Assembly: GCF_016086655.4 (NCBI RefSeq)
Contig: NC_052134.2
Span: 9,052,001 to 9,116,000 of the forward strand
Reading direction: 5' to 3'
Length of the DNA: 64,000 nt
Source of the DNA: Lepeophtheirus salmonis
Lineage: Eukaryota; Arthropoda; Copepoda; Siphonostomatoida; Caligidae
Positions 13,011 through 26,020 of this stretch are shown here, piece by piece. Within the stretch, counting starts at the first letter, position 1, and each line of letters begins with the position of its first letter. The notes beneath the pieces were generated by a model. That model was not told the DNA's origin. It made no database searches and saw nothing but the letters and a program-made list of their open reading frames with translations. A program made the position numbers and the translations under genes.

Positions 13011-13110
13011 GTTCAAAAGAGGCTCCCGTTTAATAAGTGTTGACCTCCGAGGCCAGCGGTGTGGGGACCCATGAAATACACACAGACATACACAAACTCT
13101 ATTTTATATA
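13011..13110. repeat. Short GC-rich patch with CA-rich tail, possible repeat end
   Basis: A GC-rich patch (13026-13072) is followed by an ACACACAGACATACACAAAC run and TATTTTATATAGACAGATA. CA-rich runs followed by TATATAGA are common at the ends of dispersed invertebrate repeats. It directly abuts the reverse-transcriptase relic on its upstream side. No second copy was found in the window. Confidence 0.3.
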
Positions 13111-13114
13111 GACA

Positions 13115-14020
13115 GATATAATAGAATTCTTGATACTTTTTTTTAAATATATATCTACATTCACATATGAAGTTAAATTTTCTCTATCAAAATTGATTAA
13201 AATTGAAACCATCAATTGAGAATAAGAAACATTAATCAACCTTACTTTCACAAAAGATTTCGTGGAAAAATATCAATATAATATTTTATGTCAAAATGTC
13301 TTATTATACCTTTAATATTTCGCATTTTATAATGCCATTTATGAAGAGTAAGCCTCTACTCCTCACCGTTCTATATCAAATTGATTTTTATTTAAATTAT
13401 AGTTGGTCCTTTATTTTAACATTGCTTTTAGGAACTCTGCATTACAGGCTTCATTTTCCATTCGATTTCTTACCTTCTCATAATTTATTTTTATCTTATA
13501 ATCTAATATTGGATTTTTGTAGTGATTTGTTTAACATTTAATCATTTATCACTTTTCCTTGACTGATATCTTCCTTCAAAAAATTATTAAATTTATTGTA
13601 ATAGCACTCAATATTATATACATATTGTACAAGTCTAAATATACAGTGTTTTTGAGATATAATTTGTATTCTGCAAGAGTTTTAAATTAACACTCTATCA
13701 TAAGAACCCTACACAATTCCAAAGTGTTATTTTTGCAATTGACTTTTTTGACCAACTAAACTATTTTGTTCTACTTTTTTTTAATAGTTGAATAGTAATA
13801 AAATGAAAACAAGGAATTTAATTAACTCTAGGCAACTGTTATTTAGGACCGTTAAAAAAAATTGTATATTTTTTCATGATGCAAACAAGAAAAATATTTT
13901 GACAAAAGTTCTAAAAATACAAATGGGATCTCAATATTTATCCGCTTATTTAATTAATATACGGGGTGGAGATTTATATCCAAAATAAGTTTAAACCTAA
14001 ATATCTTGGGAACCCTAAGA
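13115..14020. other. AT-rich stretch, no gene recognised
   Basis: Two short + frames (13296-13541 and 13788-13988) have no motif and simply reflect A/T composition. Nothing else is visible before the mariner insertion at 14025. Confidence 0.55.
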
Positions 14021-14024
14021 TCTA

Positions 14025-15304
14025 CAGGGCTCAAAAGCAAATCGTGGACTGAAAGGCTGATTTAGAAATTGACAATAACTTTATTTTGATAAATAATTTT
14101 GAAATTTTTTTGACAAAACTTTGAGAAACGATCTTTGTGAACATGTTCGTTCAATATGGCAGTTCTCAGCAGCAATCAAAGCCTCCACACGGTGGCGGAA
14201 AGCCTTGCAGGAGTTGATGATGAACTTGTTCGGATAAGTTGTTCCACTCCTTCACAATGGTGCCCTTCAGGGAGTCCATGTTCGGGTGGGATGTCCAGTT
14301 AGTCTCCTTCTCCAATTCTCCCCCCCCCTCAACAAAGTCCAACGAATTCAAATCTGGCGAAGATGATGGCCACATGTCCTTGTGCCAAAAATCAGCTATG
14401 TTGTCAGCTCAGAACTTCTGGTATTTGGGCGATGTATGTGAAGGTGCACCATCGTGGGTCCATGCATAGTTGTCCTCTGGATAAGTAGCCTTGAGTTATG
14501 GCCGTATGGTGAACCTCAGAACATTGTAGTATGCCTCCTGGCCGATTTTCACCCCAGTCTTAAAAAAGAAAGGAGGCTTCTTCTTGCTGTCGTACGCTAC
14601 GAACCTGAGGATCATTGTTTGAGCCAGATATTTTTTACAGAACACCCCCTTGACCTCCTCTGGTAATCCTCCAAGCCAACGGTTGTTCTTTGGTTGCAGA
14701 CCTGGTCTACGGTGGAAATCTTCTCGTCAGAGATAATTTTACGTTGGATCCATTTGCCTCGGTCCACGCAAGAACTTTCTTGCACCTCTGCAGTCTCCTT
14801 TCCTTCAGAGTGCCCTTCAACAGGTGGCGTGGGGTCCTTGTGTAAGAGGACAACCCCAAGTCTTCCTTCACAGCTCTCCTGATTGTCCACGTCAAACTCG
14901 TTAGAGAGGCAATTCAAGGATTTTGTGTGGTACTCTTTGATCTTCTTCTTCGGGTCCCCCAGGTACTCATAATTCCTTTCCAAGTTGTGTCCCCCACTTC
15001 CTTCTTTCCTTGAGAGGTGTTTCCCATACTTTATCATCTTTGTTATCTTGAAAAAGAGGCTCCTTGAGCACTTTACAATGTCCATAATCTCTGCCACCTT
15101 AATTTTGACATCCAGAAGGTTTGAGATCATTTGTCTTTTTGCTTCTTGCTCACTCATGATGAAAGATTTGATAATTGTTTATTATTGTTTACTGATGCAG
15201 ATAGGACAGGAAAATCGTAATATGCAGGGAAAAATCACAAAACTTCTCTATTTTAATTACATAATTAGAATTTATTAACAGTCCACGTCTGCTTCCGAAT
15301 CCTG
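14025..15304 (-). mobile_element. Full-length mariner element with TIRs and TA target site
   Basis: This 1,280-bp element is bounded by TA at 14023-14024 and 15305-15306. The left terminal repeat (14025-14051) starts CAGGGCTCAAAAGC and ends CGTGGACTG. The right one (15279-15304, read from the outside) starts CAGGATTCGGAAGC and ends CGTGGACTG. They match at most positions with one single-base gap. Size, TA duplication and a single transposase gene on the - strand are diagnostic of mariner. The transposase is broken, so the copy is dead, but its ends remain recognisable and might still have been usable in trans for some time after decay. Confidence 0.92.
14145..15157 (-). pseudogene. Mariner transposase pseudogene
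   Basis: The product would be the cut-and-paste transposase of the surrounding element. It starts at 15157 with MSEQEAKRQMISNLLDVK and has an N-terminal helix-turn-helix region (KVAEIMDIVKCSRSLFF). After a frameshift it continues TIRRAVKEDLGLSSYTRTP and KERRLQRCKKVL. The first catalytic region is damaged, with the SDEK block reached in another frame (ISDEKISTVDQV). Further on come YPEDNYAWTHDGAPSHTS, carrying the second Asp, WPSSSPDLNSLDF, carrying the third, and a C-terminus ending HIE near 14147. At least three frameshifts or stops disrupt it. Full length would be about 340 residues, as usual for mariner. Confidence 0.9.
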
Positions 15305-15309
15305 TATGT

Positions 15310-16990
15310 TTATTAAAATTGGGCTCTTCAGATTTAACTGAGAAATGTGTATAATAAAAATTAATATCTTTACAATGTTCGCGAATACAAACGCTGTGCG
15401 GTCATTATGGCGTGCCTCCGTTTTGAGTGCAGGCCCAAGGAGATAATTACGTTTACAAAACTCCCAACATTAACTGTATACAATGTACGATGGGTCGAGA
15501 CCAAATACAAGGAAGACTCAAGATGGTTTTGGTCTAATAACTGAAAGTACATTAATGCCTATTGAAGATCGTAGGGTTACTTTTTTTGTGTTTTCCATAG
15601 AAAAAAAGTAAAAAACATATTTTGTATAAGTAAAAAAACATCACAAATATGTTTTGATGGTAAATTATATAGTAGGTATTTGCTAATATAATAAAAAATA
15701 TACATTTGATGATAATTGACTTATATTAAATCAATAGGACATAATACGTAAATACGTATATTCAGTTCAAATTGATGGGTAATAAAAGCCATAATATCAC
15801 AAGGATTTGATTTATTGAGAATGAACCATATTTTTTTTGAAGTCTTAATAAAATCTAACTACTACTTGAACTACTGTCCTTGCAATAAATAGTTGACCTT
15901 GTGCGAAAACATGTTATCGGAACAAAAGCTTGAGCTATGATATTTTTGCATGAATTACAACATTTAAATATTTTTAAACAACTGATATTAATGTACCAAA
16001 TAATCCAAGAAAATTGATACATACATCTATTGTAGATGGACATAAAAAACCACAATATAAATTTAACAGAATAAGTTTTTATATATTGATTATGAATATG
16101 GCTAATGAGTGTTAAAAGTTAATAATAATTAGATTTAAGTGTATATATTTATATATATAGAATAATAAATATAACAGCTCTTTGATCAAAATTGATTTGT
16201 AACAAACAGGGGTCAAAACATAATTCCCGTTAAATTTTCCTTGCAGAGGCAAATGAACGATTTAAAACGACTTTAATATGTTCATTTGTCTTTTGGGAAA
16301 TCTTTGAAGACAAACGCTCTTATAATTGAGCCTGTTGTTGAGTTAAAATATATTATGTACTAATTTTTGTTATCACAGAGTCTGATTTTTTTAACTGAGA
16401 TATTTAATAATAATATTTAAGTGACTATATTTCGCCAATGTTAAAACTAGAAGATTCAAATTTTGCTATTATCATTTGCATAACCTTCTCATTAGACTGT
16501 AAGATCTATAATTAATTATGATTGGTGTAGTTACCAAATGTATAAAACACCTTTATCAGATGGTTCATATTTATTGGCAAAATATATTCAATTCCCCTAC
16601 ACTGTGCTATTTAATTTGGATTTTTTAATAAACTTTACTTTATTGAGCTAATACATATAGGTGTTCAATTTAAAGATTTTTACAATTATATACACTTAAA
16701 GCTAAAAATATGAATGATAAGCTTTAGCAGTCATAATTTCTATGAAAAAATGTAGCAATGCTTAACAGATATAATTGTTAAAGTCATAAAATATGGTTGG
16801 TACATAATAGATTAATCGTACATTGTAATTAAAATATTATTGCTTCTGAAATATGGAAAATATTGACTTTCAGAAATAAAAAAATGTAGAATCAAAATTT
16901 CGATCTATGGTTACCCCCGAAAAGTTATTAAAATAATTTTTGATCTATACACAGTTAGTATCTATGATTTGGAGAAAGATTTATTTACGA
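15310..16990. other. AT-rich stretch, no gene recognised
   Basis: The first part, 15370-15560, is less AT-rich and has a 60-codon - frame of no known family. The rest is A/T-dominated, with short frames such as 15855-16055 that look like chance. Confidence 0.55.
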
Positions 16991-16994
16991 CCAC

Positions 16995-17356
16995 ATCAGC
17001 AACTAATTTCACAAGGAACAACCGCAAACTGTGTACAGAGATTACAGAAAGGGTTTGATTTGCTTAAAGCACAAATTCAATAATCGCAGGAAAAGTATGC
17101 TGCTAATTTGAAGGCCTTCTGGATGTCGTCGGTTTACTCACTACCTTTTTCAGACTGATCTCCCCTCAGCTATTCCATGCCGGGTGTAGTTAAGGAGAAA
17201 GCTTTCGCTACCTCTTACTGAAATTTGGATGACTTCAAGACCTCCATTGACAAGCAATGGACAGCTATGTCTGAGGCCTTCATCAAGAATTACTACAGCA
17301 CCTTTAGACTCAGGTTGGAGGCCATGGTAAGAGCCAAAGAAAATTATTGTGAGTAA
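16995..17356 (+). pseudogene. Mariner transposase C-terminal relic
   Basis: Only the last third of a mariner transposase remains, on the + strand. Readable pieces in order are QGTTANCVQ (after the second catalytic Asp), EKYAANLKAFW, a degraded third-Asp block, GVVKEKAFATSY, NLDDFKTSIDKQWTAMSEAF and the terminal RLRLEAMVRAKENYCE before the stop at 17354-17356. Stops interrupt the frame at two places. The WPP-SPDLNPLD block is scrambled, so the third acid is not visible. No terminal repeat was found on either side. This lineage differs from the 14 kb element: it ends in NYCE, not HIE, and has AANLKAFW. Confidence 0.8.
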
Positions 17357-17359
17357 TAA

Positions 17360-19660
17360 AAAGATATATCAATAAAGAAGTTTGCAATAAGTATGAATGT
17401 TGTACTTCTTTTATTCTTGTAAATGTTTACCCTACTTTCTCGTTATCAAAAAGTACGCGATTTTACTATACACTGTACATTGTATTTTTTGAAAATATTT
17501 AAAAAAACAACAACTATATTTTCCCCTGAACTTGACTGTATAGGTTGTATAAACAAACTAATGTTTGCTTGTGCTAATTTTAAAGTTTGTTTTGTCATTT
17601 TTTTTTCTAAACCTTTTTTTATTAAGATATACATATAGGCTAAGATAAGAGAGGACGGAAACAGTTGCATCAAACCCTTTTGTTATCTAATATTAAAAAA
17701 ATAAGCTCAAAAATGTTACATTGCAATTAATTATCAAGATTATTTTTGAAAAAATTCAATAGTTAGCGTCCAGAGCATTAGTTCGTTCAAGAAAACATGA
17801 GTATACTCCAGCTCAGTTACTTACTTTGTGAGCACACTCTTTCTCCTGCTCAATTAAAAATGAGTGGTGCTTATTTTTTCGCCTGTAATTGGGATTCAGT
17901 ATAAGTCGTATAAATTGTTAGGATACCTGTAAAGGAATAAATTGCAACAACTCTTGCTATTCAATGAACGACTGCCATAATAAGAAGAACCTTTTACAAC
18001 TAAGTAACTTTGTGAATCAGATACTGCTAGGAATTGGAAATAAAAATTTAGATCTAAAAGAATTTTTTTTTAAAACGTAGTTGATGAATTTCAGTGAATT
18101 GTTAACCCAAATATTAAGATAATTTTATTTCGTGATACACAGTTGACAGAAACTCAAATTACGCTAATTAATATTTACAATAATAGATTTAGGCATTTAC
18201 AGATATGCTATTTGATTATTATAGTTTGATATATTAAAATACTACTTTGATTTACTAATTACTTTTTGCAAACTTTAGTAATAAAAATGTACTATTTAAT
18301 TTTTTTATAGAATTTAGTGTGGTATATAGAACAACATATGACTTTACATTTATAACAATGGATATACTTTAAATTGAAGAAAGGGAAAATAGACAAAGCA
18401 AAAGAACAAACAATAACAGATTAATAAAATTTACCAAACCTTCATTAAAAAATGCAAAATTACGAATAATTCCAAGAGTTCAGAATGTTCTTGTTCAATA
18501 ACTAAGATTTAAGTGAAGACAGCATATTTTGACTATTTACAAAAGAAAAAAATATGTAAGCATTAAATTTTGAGGAAAATAATATTTAATAATTGATTTT
18601 ATAGAAAGAAAATAATTTATTATCTCGTTTTTAAAGTCTTTTCCTATATATTTTTTCCAAATTGCACATCTAAGCATTTTGATAAAATGATATATTAAAT
18701 ATTTTTTTTATTAATCCTCAAATTTTAATATGATATAAAAGAATCAACTTAAGATAAATTAATAAAAATCAATTCAAACAAAACTCTAAAACGAAAAAAG
18801 AAGAACATTTTTTGAGTCGTAAACACTTCCTCATATGGATAAGGTATACACTAGATTGTATTCACTTTCTTTAACCCCCTTTCATTGTTTTTTTAAAGTA
18901 GTAATCAAAAGATGAAAAACTTTTCTTATTGTATATCCATTGTCATTTAGTGTCATGCCAAATTATATATGTTTTTTAAATTGTACTTACAACTGATGGA
19001 AGAGGATTTAATGAAAGACAACCACTATTATTAAGGATGGTTAATCTATCTCTAGAGAAGACGTGTTCGGGAAAATGGGGTATGGCAGGGAAAATGATAA
19101 CAAATAGTGCAATGATTTATTTAGACTTGATACATAGGTTGAAGGGAGATTGAAATTCGATATTTGTAGCATATCAAATTGCTAGAATTATCATAAGGCT
19201 TCAAATACCAATTCAAAAAAGAATCCAGACAACTTCTAAATTAAAAAATGCCCTTGGATTAGGAAAATCCATCATTGTTTTAAATTTGTTAATTTTAAAT
19301 AACTTTGAAGCATACGTAAATGAAAACCCTCGTATAAAAAAAAACATTGTAATGCCCTGAAAATAGAAGAAGAATATTGTAAAATAAAAACAGCAATTCA
19401 TCCTTAAATAATGTTTAGGACGTTGAATGTAAGAATGAGCAATGCCACATAAATAAGTGAACACGTTCCTGGAACTATTTGGCTTTAAAGTGAGTAGAAA
19501 AGAAATGGTGTACGTTTGATTTTGGTAACACTGATATACAGTCCAAAATATTTGAAAGTTGCTATAAAACAGAAGAAGTTAGATCAATGAAAATAAAAGA
19601 AAAAAACAAAAAAACATTTACATTTTTGTAGGGTCCCAGCGAAAAAAAGTAATTGAGAGA
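17360..19660. other. AT-rich stretch, no gene recognised
   Basis: Short open frames (17423-17638 and its complement, 19213-19464) are low-complexity and Phe/Lys/Ile-rich, as expected from A/T bias. No repeat or RNA gene was seen. Confidence 0.55.
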
Positions 19661-19664
19661 GTCT

Positions 19665-20215
19665 CTGGTGGAGCCAAACCCGGAGCTCTGGATCAACCTT
19701 CTACCCAAATTGTTGGAATCCAGTAGTCATCTCTTAGGGAGAAGGTATCTGCCCATTACATAGACAAATGACAGACGCTTTGGTCGAAAGTTGACTATTG
19801 CCGTCCAAGCCCTGTAATACTCCCAAGAGTTAGACTTGGGAGGTGGAAGCATCTCTTAGATTTTTCGAAAGGAAAACTGAACTCCTTAGTTCTGTTTATC
19901 ACTGGGTATTTTCTCTTATGCCGACCTACATCTCAAGCACCATGCAATTAGCCCACTATGTCGTGGGAGTGGTTTAAAAAATGAAGTACCACTTCATCTT
20001 GCTTATGAATGATCTAAATTTATGATTGAGAGGACACAGCTTTCAGAAAATTTCAACAATTTCAAGGACATTCTATCTCCAGCCTCTCGAGTTTTTTCTA
20101 ATGAATTTTGATATCGGTGGCTGGCTGAACAATGCACTATCTCTAGAACTCGTTCAAGATGGACTACAGTAGGATACCTAATCCAGCAAACTATTGAGAA
20201 GCCACTAAAAGGTAA
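19665..20215. other. Coding-like island of unknown family
   Basis: This block of about 550 bp is clearly less AT-rich than its neighbours and its composition resembles decayed coding sequence. On the + strand one frame has EPNPELWINLLPKLLES, then LLGRRYLPI, NDRRFGRKLTIAVQAL and, further on, LSENFNNFKDILSPASRVFS, all separated by stops. On the - strand other pieces are open. I do not recognise a family. It may be an old transposon or a pseudogene. No terminal repeats or splice sites were evident. Confidence 0.35.
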
Positions 20216-20219
20216 AGTT

Positions 20220-23200
20220 ATTTTTACATGTCCTAAACTGATTGTATGTTTTACTTGAAGTGTAGCAATAAATATTTTATTATAATTAAAAGTATCACAT
20301 TTACTTCCGTCATTGAAGATATGTTTTGCCTATATTTTGTTCTTTTTTAGTCGCCAGGATTACAGCAAAAGTTACAGATTCATTTTTATCAAACTTGGTC
20401 ACAGTATTGTCAAGGTCAAAGTAAGGTAAACCGTAAAAAATGCATAATTGATCTGAACTTTGGAAAAAATTGAAATACATAACTCACTTTGATTTTAAAA
20501 GAAGGATTTGCGCTCTACAAAGTGCCCATTCTAGTTTATATGTGTTTTAACTATAAAGTTTTGTTATAATTAAAGCTTTTTTTCCGTTACCAAAAATGTT
20601 TACTGAAGGAAACACAATCAAAAAAATATGTAAAATCTATTTTTATCCAAATTAACTCTTTTTTAAGGTACTCAGATTTGATTAAATTTAAAACTATTAG
20701 CCAAATGTAAAAGGCTTGAATTAAAATAAATTAAAATTCACAAAAAAAAGTAGGACCTATATGTTTTGTACATTAATTTAAGATGTTTGAGATGTGCTCA
20801 AAGAAAGATTATTTTATATTTTGTTATTACTTATGAAATAACTGTCCAATCAAACAGTAATTAAGAACCTTTTTGTCTAATTTTAAAAAAATATTTTGAG
20901 CTTTTTTTTTTTGCAGTTGCTAATTTACTAAGCTGCATTTATATCTAATTAAACTTATAATTGCATATAATATACCTGATAGTTTCATTCATTTATTGGT
21001 TCAAGCTATTCAACAAAAAAAATCATTGCAATTAACAACACCTAGATATTGTTTTTGAGATCTAACATATGTATTCTATTATGAATAACATGACACTTTA
21101 AATAAAGCTAATATGATGTTAGTCATTTTTAGATAATTTAATACATTATGAAATAAATGGATGTGTCTTACAGATACCGGAAAGAAGGACAAGGATATAA
21201 TTTTGATATTATCATTAAGGATTACTTGCTGATAAATCAAATTAAACTATTTTTTACAGCGTAATTTTTTTTTTTTAGACTTTTTGTTAGAAGGGACAAA
21301 ACATTACTTTGTTAGTTCTGTCTTTTCAACTAATAACATTTTTTTGAATGCTCCTTTGGTTAATCAGATGTAATTGTACTGATTCAGAATAAGCAAACAT
21401 TTTTGTACATATTAATGTTACATAACGTATTTGTCTATCTCTACTTGTGTTTTACTCAAATTGAGTTCAAGATAATTATTTCTCCTGAGTTCTTTGTCTT
21501 CCGAGGAGTAAGTCTAGTGACGTAAATCGTGTGTATTTTTATAGCTGACCCAGTTTTTTTTTGGATTTAGTCATATGATGAATTAATTTTATTGGTCTAT
21601 GCTGCTCTTGTTAATGATTAACTTCTGAGTAGTGAGATTATTTTCCTACGATATTCAATTATATTCAAAACCTGATTGAGCACTCGTGAGTGTCCTCATA
21701 CCGAGTGTTCCATTAAACGGAACACTTTAAATTTTAAACTTCAACGACTTATACGTAAGATATAGAGCTTAGGTTTTTTTTTGTAGCTAAGCTGTTCTCT
21801 CCAAAACATTCTTTTAATTGTCAAGAGAACCATTTAGATTTCTTGTTTTTCTTTAACATGCCCTAAATTCATACGATTTTTATTGCAAGTTATGTTACTC
21901 CATTGAACATCAAATAATTTAGTCTGAAATAGTCTTGAAAAAGGTGATGGAGAAAATAAATATTCAGATGCAAAAAAATACAATTTACTGAACTTAAAAC
22001 TCTGTGGGTTAGTGAGTTACCCGGGAAGTAATTAAAAAATCGTTATTTTCAATTCAAAATACAATGAATCAAAATCACACTATTTTAAAACATTTAATAT
22101 GACATAAAATCTTGATTAATTTAAACTTTGTTTTTACTCTTTTTCTATAGGAATAATAAAATTTTATGCAATTAACCCAGAGAAGTTTCTTCATCAAAAA
22201 AAGTTAATATTACTGCTTATTTTGAATATTAAGAACTAAATGTTATTTTGAGAACAAAATAAAAGTTACATTCAAGCTTGAAATAAAATATTTTGCCTTA
22301 AAAAATGATAAAATATTAATAAATTTTTTCTTTCCAAACAAAATTCTTCAAACAAGTTGTGTTTTTTACTATTTAAATTCCATTTTCTTAGAATGTGTTG
22401 ATTTGACATAAAAAATAAGCTAATATTTGAATTTTATATTTAACGTTGCACAGAATAAATGTATTTTCATGTGAATTACAGATTTTATTCTTATTCAAAA
22501 GTTGGTTTTATTATTCATTTTGATTTCTTGCATTTACCTTTTTCATTTGACGTACTACAACAGTCCCAATAATATAGTCCTCTAATAATTATTTTAGATA
22601 GTACATATAAAATCATAAAAACTAAACATAATATGCTAATTTAATTACCAAAATTTTCAAAAAAAACAGTTTGAACGTCTAGTACATGCTAGCGGATATC
22701 TTTTTGATTGAATATAAAATTGATGTTATTATTTAGATTTTTGTAAAATGTTGGATTAATCGGTTCAGAAATGAGGTCACAGGCAAGTTAAACTTTTTTT
22801 CTCCAACATTTAGATGAACCACGCTTTATAATTTAAAAGTAATAATATCTCAACGCCAAAAAATATATTTATTGTATTATTATTCAGAGGCAGAAGCACA
22901 AGATTTCTGCAGTCCATCCACTAGTAAAAAATTGATACCTACGGCCTTGGTTCTAAGAAACTTCCGTTCTATAACAACATATTTGAGAAAGTGTCAAAAC
23001 TTTAAGGCATGACATGATTGATAAAAGGGAGATATTCCATTGAAGTTTGACAATTTTATATTTATTGTCGTTTTCTAGTGGCAAGGAAAAACTTTATAAA
23101 AATACATTCCTCCTCAAAAAATACATTCTGTTTTTGTTATTAACAATAATAACACATATATAAGAGATAAATATATATACAAGCAAATATTTTCACTTCT

Positions 23201-23880
23201 TCTTTCTCAAATAAACTGGTTATACAACATTGTTGTTTGATAACACTGGATCCATTGTTTTTTTAAATGTTGAGCTCTATTAGGAATATTTTATCTAATT
23301 TTCTATTCCCTACCGGCAAGTTCGTTGACTTTTACCGCATTTATTATTCCCTGAACTTTGACTATGCTGGACCCTATTTTTAGAGCCTTCACATATTTGC
23401 CGATGTCGAGACCAACATGTAGGAAGAACTCAATCTCTTCTTAAAAAGACTCAAGATATCACCCTCCACTACGAGATCAAAAATAATAAAGTTTAAAGAA
23501 AGTCTGGATGATAGTTCCCCAAAAATGGCATATCCACTCCTCAAGGGTATCTCAACACTTGTTGGTAAAGATGGACAATGTTGCTAATTTATACTTAAAC
23601 CACAAAAAACATACTGTGAATCAACGAAAAAAAGAATAATATGCAGCATAAAATTGAAAAACAATATTATTTTTTCAAATAGAATGCTAAAGTTCGGAAT
23701 TTTTATTTTCTTATTGAATTGTCTATAAATATATTTTTTAAGAGTATATTTATTTTCTTTACTACAATGGATTATTGATCTATCTACTTGAAATTTCGAA
23801 GAAATTACTTATTTTCAATATAAAAATAATAAATGAATAATAGTTAGATATAAGGGTATTAAAGTAACTATATATATAAG
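20220..23880. other. AT-rich stretch, no gene recognised
   Basis: The stretch is mostly A/T-rich non-coding sequence. A less AT-rich patch at about 23290-23600 has scattered open pieces on both strands (for example LEEWICHFWG on the - strand, which is faintly like the region after the second Asp of mariner), too weak to call. Nothing else was seen. Confidence 0.5.
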
Positions 23881-23884
23881 AATT

Positions 23885-24510
23885 ATTTATGAGTAAAACC
23901 CAAGTTAAAATTTTTCCCTGGTGGCCTCCTGGATTTGATAAAAAAAAACTTTTAAGTTCTTTATACTTATTTCTGAACGGGTATTGTGTACGGTGATACT
24001 CTCATTGATACGGTTGCATTGAAAAAGACCCATCAAATTAGCACTGACACATGAACCACTTTAAAAGTGAAAATGCAAACATACAAATTACTAAAGTTCG
24101 GTGAATAAAATAATTTGGCTTTATTGAACAGATTATATTATCATAAGAGTTCATTTGAAGTGTAGCAATCCAAGACGAATTAACTGATTAATGCAATTTC
24201 CCCTTCATGTTACTGCATGAAAAATAATTGAACAGAATGAATTCTCATAAGTATTTATTCAAGACGATTTAACTGGCTAATGTAATCTCCCCTTTTCTTA
24301 TAATTTTTAATAGTTGAGTGATGGACAAAAAAAATTTACTAGGCAGAAAAAACGCAGAAGGAGGAAGATTCAAAAGTGTATTTTTATATATATAAGACTA
24401 GTATGATCCTGTTTGTTCCACAGGCACGTTGGTGGGGTCACATTTGGACACAAAATGCTGGTGGTCAAATAATTTAAATATTCAAATAAATAATTTTATT
24501 AATAACTTAT
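23885..24510. repeat. Complex dispersed repeat, copy 1
   Basis: This is homologous in direct orientation to 24565-25440. Shared blocks in order are GGCCTCCTGGATTTGATAAA (GTAGCCTACTGGGTTTGATA in copy 2), GGTATTGTGTACGG, ACATACAAATTACTA, TTGGCTTTATTGAAC, CTGGCTAATGTAATCTCCCC and GGAGGAAGATTCAAAAGT, then TATATATA and ACTAGTA. Inside it, a sub-unit of about 90 bp occurs twice, marked by CAAGACGA at 24171 and 24260 followed by AACTG, TAATG and TCCCC. Copy 1 lacks about 300 bp present in copy 2 between the second and third shared blocks. No coding capacity was seen. Confidence 0.85.
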
Positions 24511-24564
24511 GTTTGTTTTTTGAATCGAATACTTAAGTACTTAATTTGTTCCAGAAGAATAATT

Positions 24565-26020
24565 TAAATACCCAAGAAAGATTTTTTTTTGGTAGCCTAC
24601 TGGGTTTGATAAAAAAAAGGTTATGTTCGTCAGAATTACTCCTAAACTGGTATTGTGTACGGCAACACTCCAACAGTTACGCATGCTTTGAAGACAATCC
24701 AACAAATTTCAAAAATACCAAATAATCAATAACAGTAAACAATCTACAGATAGCTACGTAACAATCCTCTCAGTATCTAACTATACCAAATTTATGATTA
24801 ATAAATTTTTTTGGTGATGTTTTTCTTTTATCACAAAAAATAGTTTATTATAATAACATATGTAAATTAAACTCTGTTCCACCCCATGTCAATAAAGTAA
24901 CCTACTCCTTACTTCCCAAAAGTAAAAATCGCTTAATGCATGCATCAACTACAACAGAACATACAAATTACTATACCTCCAGATAAATAGTAACCTAAGT
25001 AATATACAATACTTCACCAGAATACTTATGAACCATACATACTTCAAAATATTACCGAAGTAATATGTCAAATTAGTTATACAATGTCACTATTTGGCTT
25101 TATTGAACCGATTAAATTATCATAAGTGGTCATTTGAACTGCAACAATCCAAGACGAAGTAACTGGTTAATGTGATCTTCCTATCATATTACAACCTGAA
25201 AAATTATTGGACACATTAAATTCTCAGAAGTATTTATCCAAGACGATTTTCCTGGCTAATGTAATCTCCCCTTCCCTTTTAATTTTTAATAGTAGAATTA
25301 AGAATAAAAACTGTTACTAGGTAGAGAAAAAAAAACGGGGAAGGAGGAGGAAGATTCAAAAGTTTATTTTTGTATATATATACGATACTAGTAAATGGTT
25401 ATCCGACGTTGCTCAAACCAAGGAGGGAAATGGAAATCACATTGAAAATGGTCAAATTAATTGAGAAAATTAAAAAAATATTCAGAAAATACTTCAATAT
25501 TGTAAAAATTATAACATGAATCTTTCGTTGTTGTCGAAAAAGAAATACCTCTTATTATTGCCTCTCGTAACCTTAGTAGAATTGTCGAGATTAGAATTCA
25601 ATTTTTAATTTTCTTCAACAAATTCCGAATCGAAATTTGCAAAGAAAATGTCAAGAAAAACTTTTTTGCCTTAATTTTGCAATAAATAATTGGTAGTATT
25701 TATTGGAATTGTAAAAGAAACACAAATCTACCTTAATTGTTTTCGTTCTTCTAAAAAAAAATTATGAATAATAATGTTATCGAAAAAAATAACACTCGAA
25801 AACTAGTTCATTTTTGCAAAGGTTGAAAGGAATACATAATGAAATATTCTAGAAATAGAAACACAACAACGAAAATGTTGCGTCGGGATTTTTGTCCAAA
25901 AAGCATCATCGTCTTGTGGCATTTTTTCTTAAAAAACTGAAAATTGACGCTTGATTAAAAAAATGGAAAAGTAAATAAAGTGAAAAAATGGAAAAATTAT
26001 ACAGAAAATGACAAATATTT
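24565..26020. repeat. Complex dispersed repeat, copy 2 (longer)
   Basis: This repeats copy 1 at 24580-24700 and 25085-25440, with 24720-25080 as extra sequence missing from copy 1. Downstream it continues with CCGACGTTGCTCAAACC (25401), AAAATATTCAGAAAATACTT and later GCATCATCGTCTTGTGGCAT and CTGAAAATTGACG. This downstream part is matched by the reverse complement of 57365-57720. It is therefore a family with at least three copies in the window. An unclassified non-autonomous element or a decayed LINE tail are both possible. Confidence 0.8.

Noticed and set aside
13630..13660. TACAGTGTTTTTGAGATATA resembling a mariner terminus
   Set aside because: There is no matching inverted end and no transposase trace nearby. 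TACAGTG alone is too short to support a call.
14239..15278. Plus-strand open frames of 62 to 97 codons
   Set aside because: They are shadows of the minus-strand mariner transposase inside an element with defined ends.
23290..23600. Weak mariner-like peptide LEEWICHFWG on the minus strand
   Set aside because: One short segment only, with competing open pieces on the plus strand. Not enough to call a relic.
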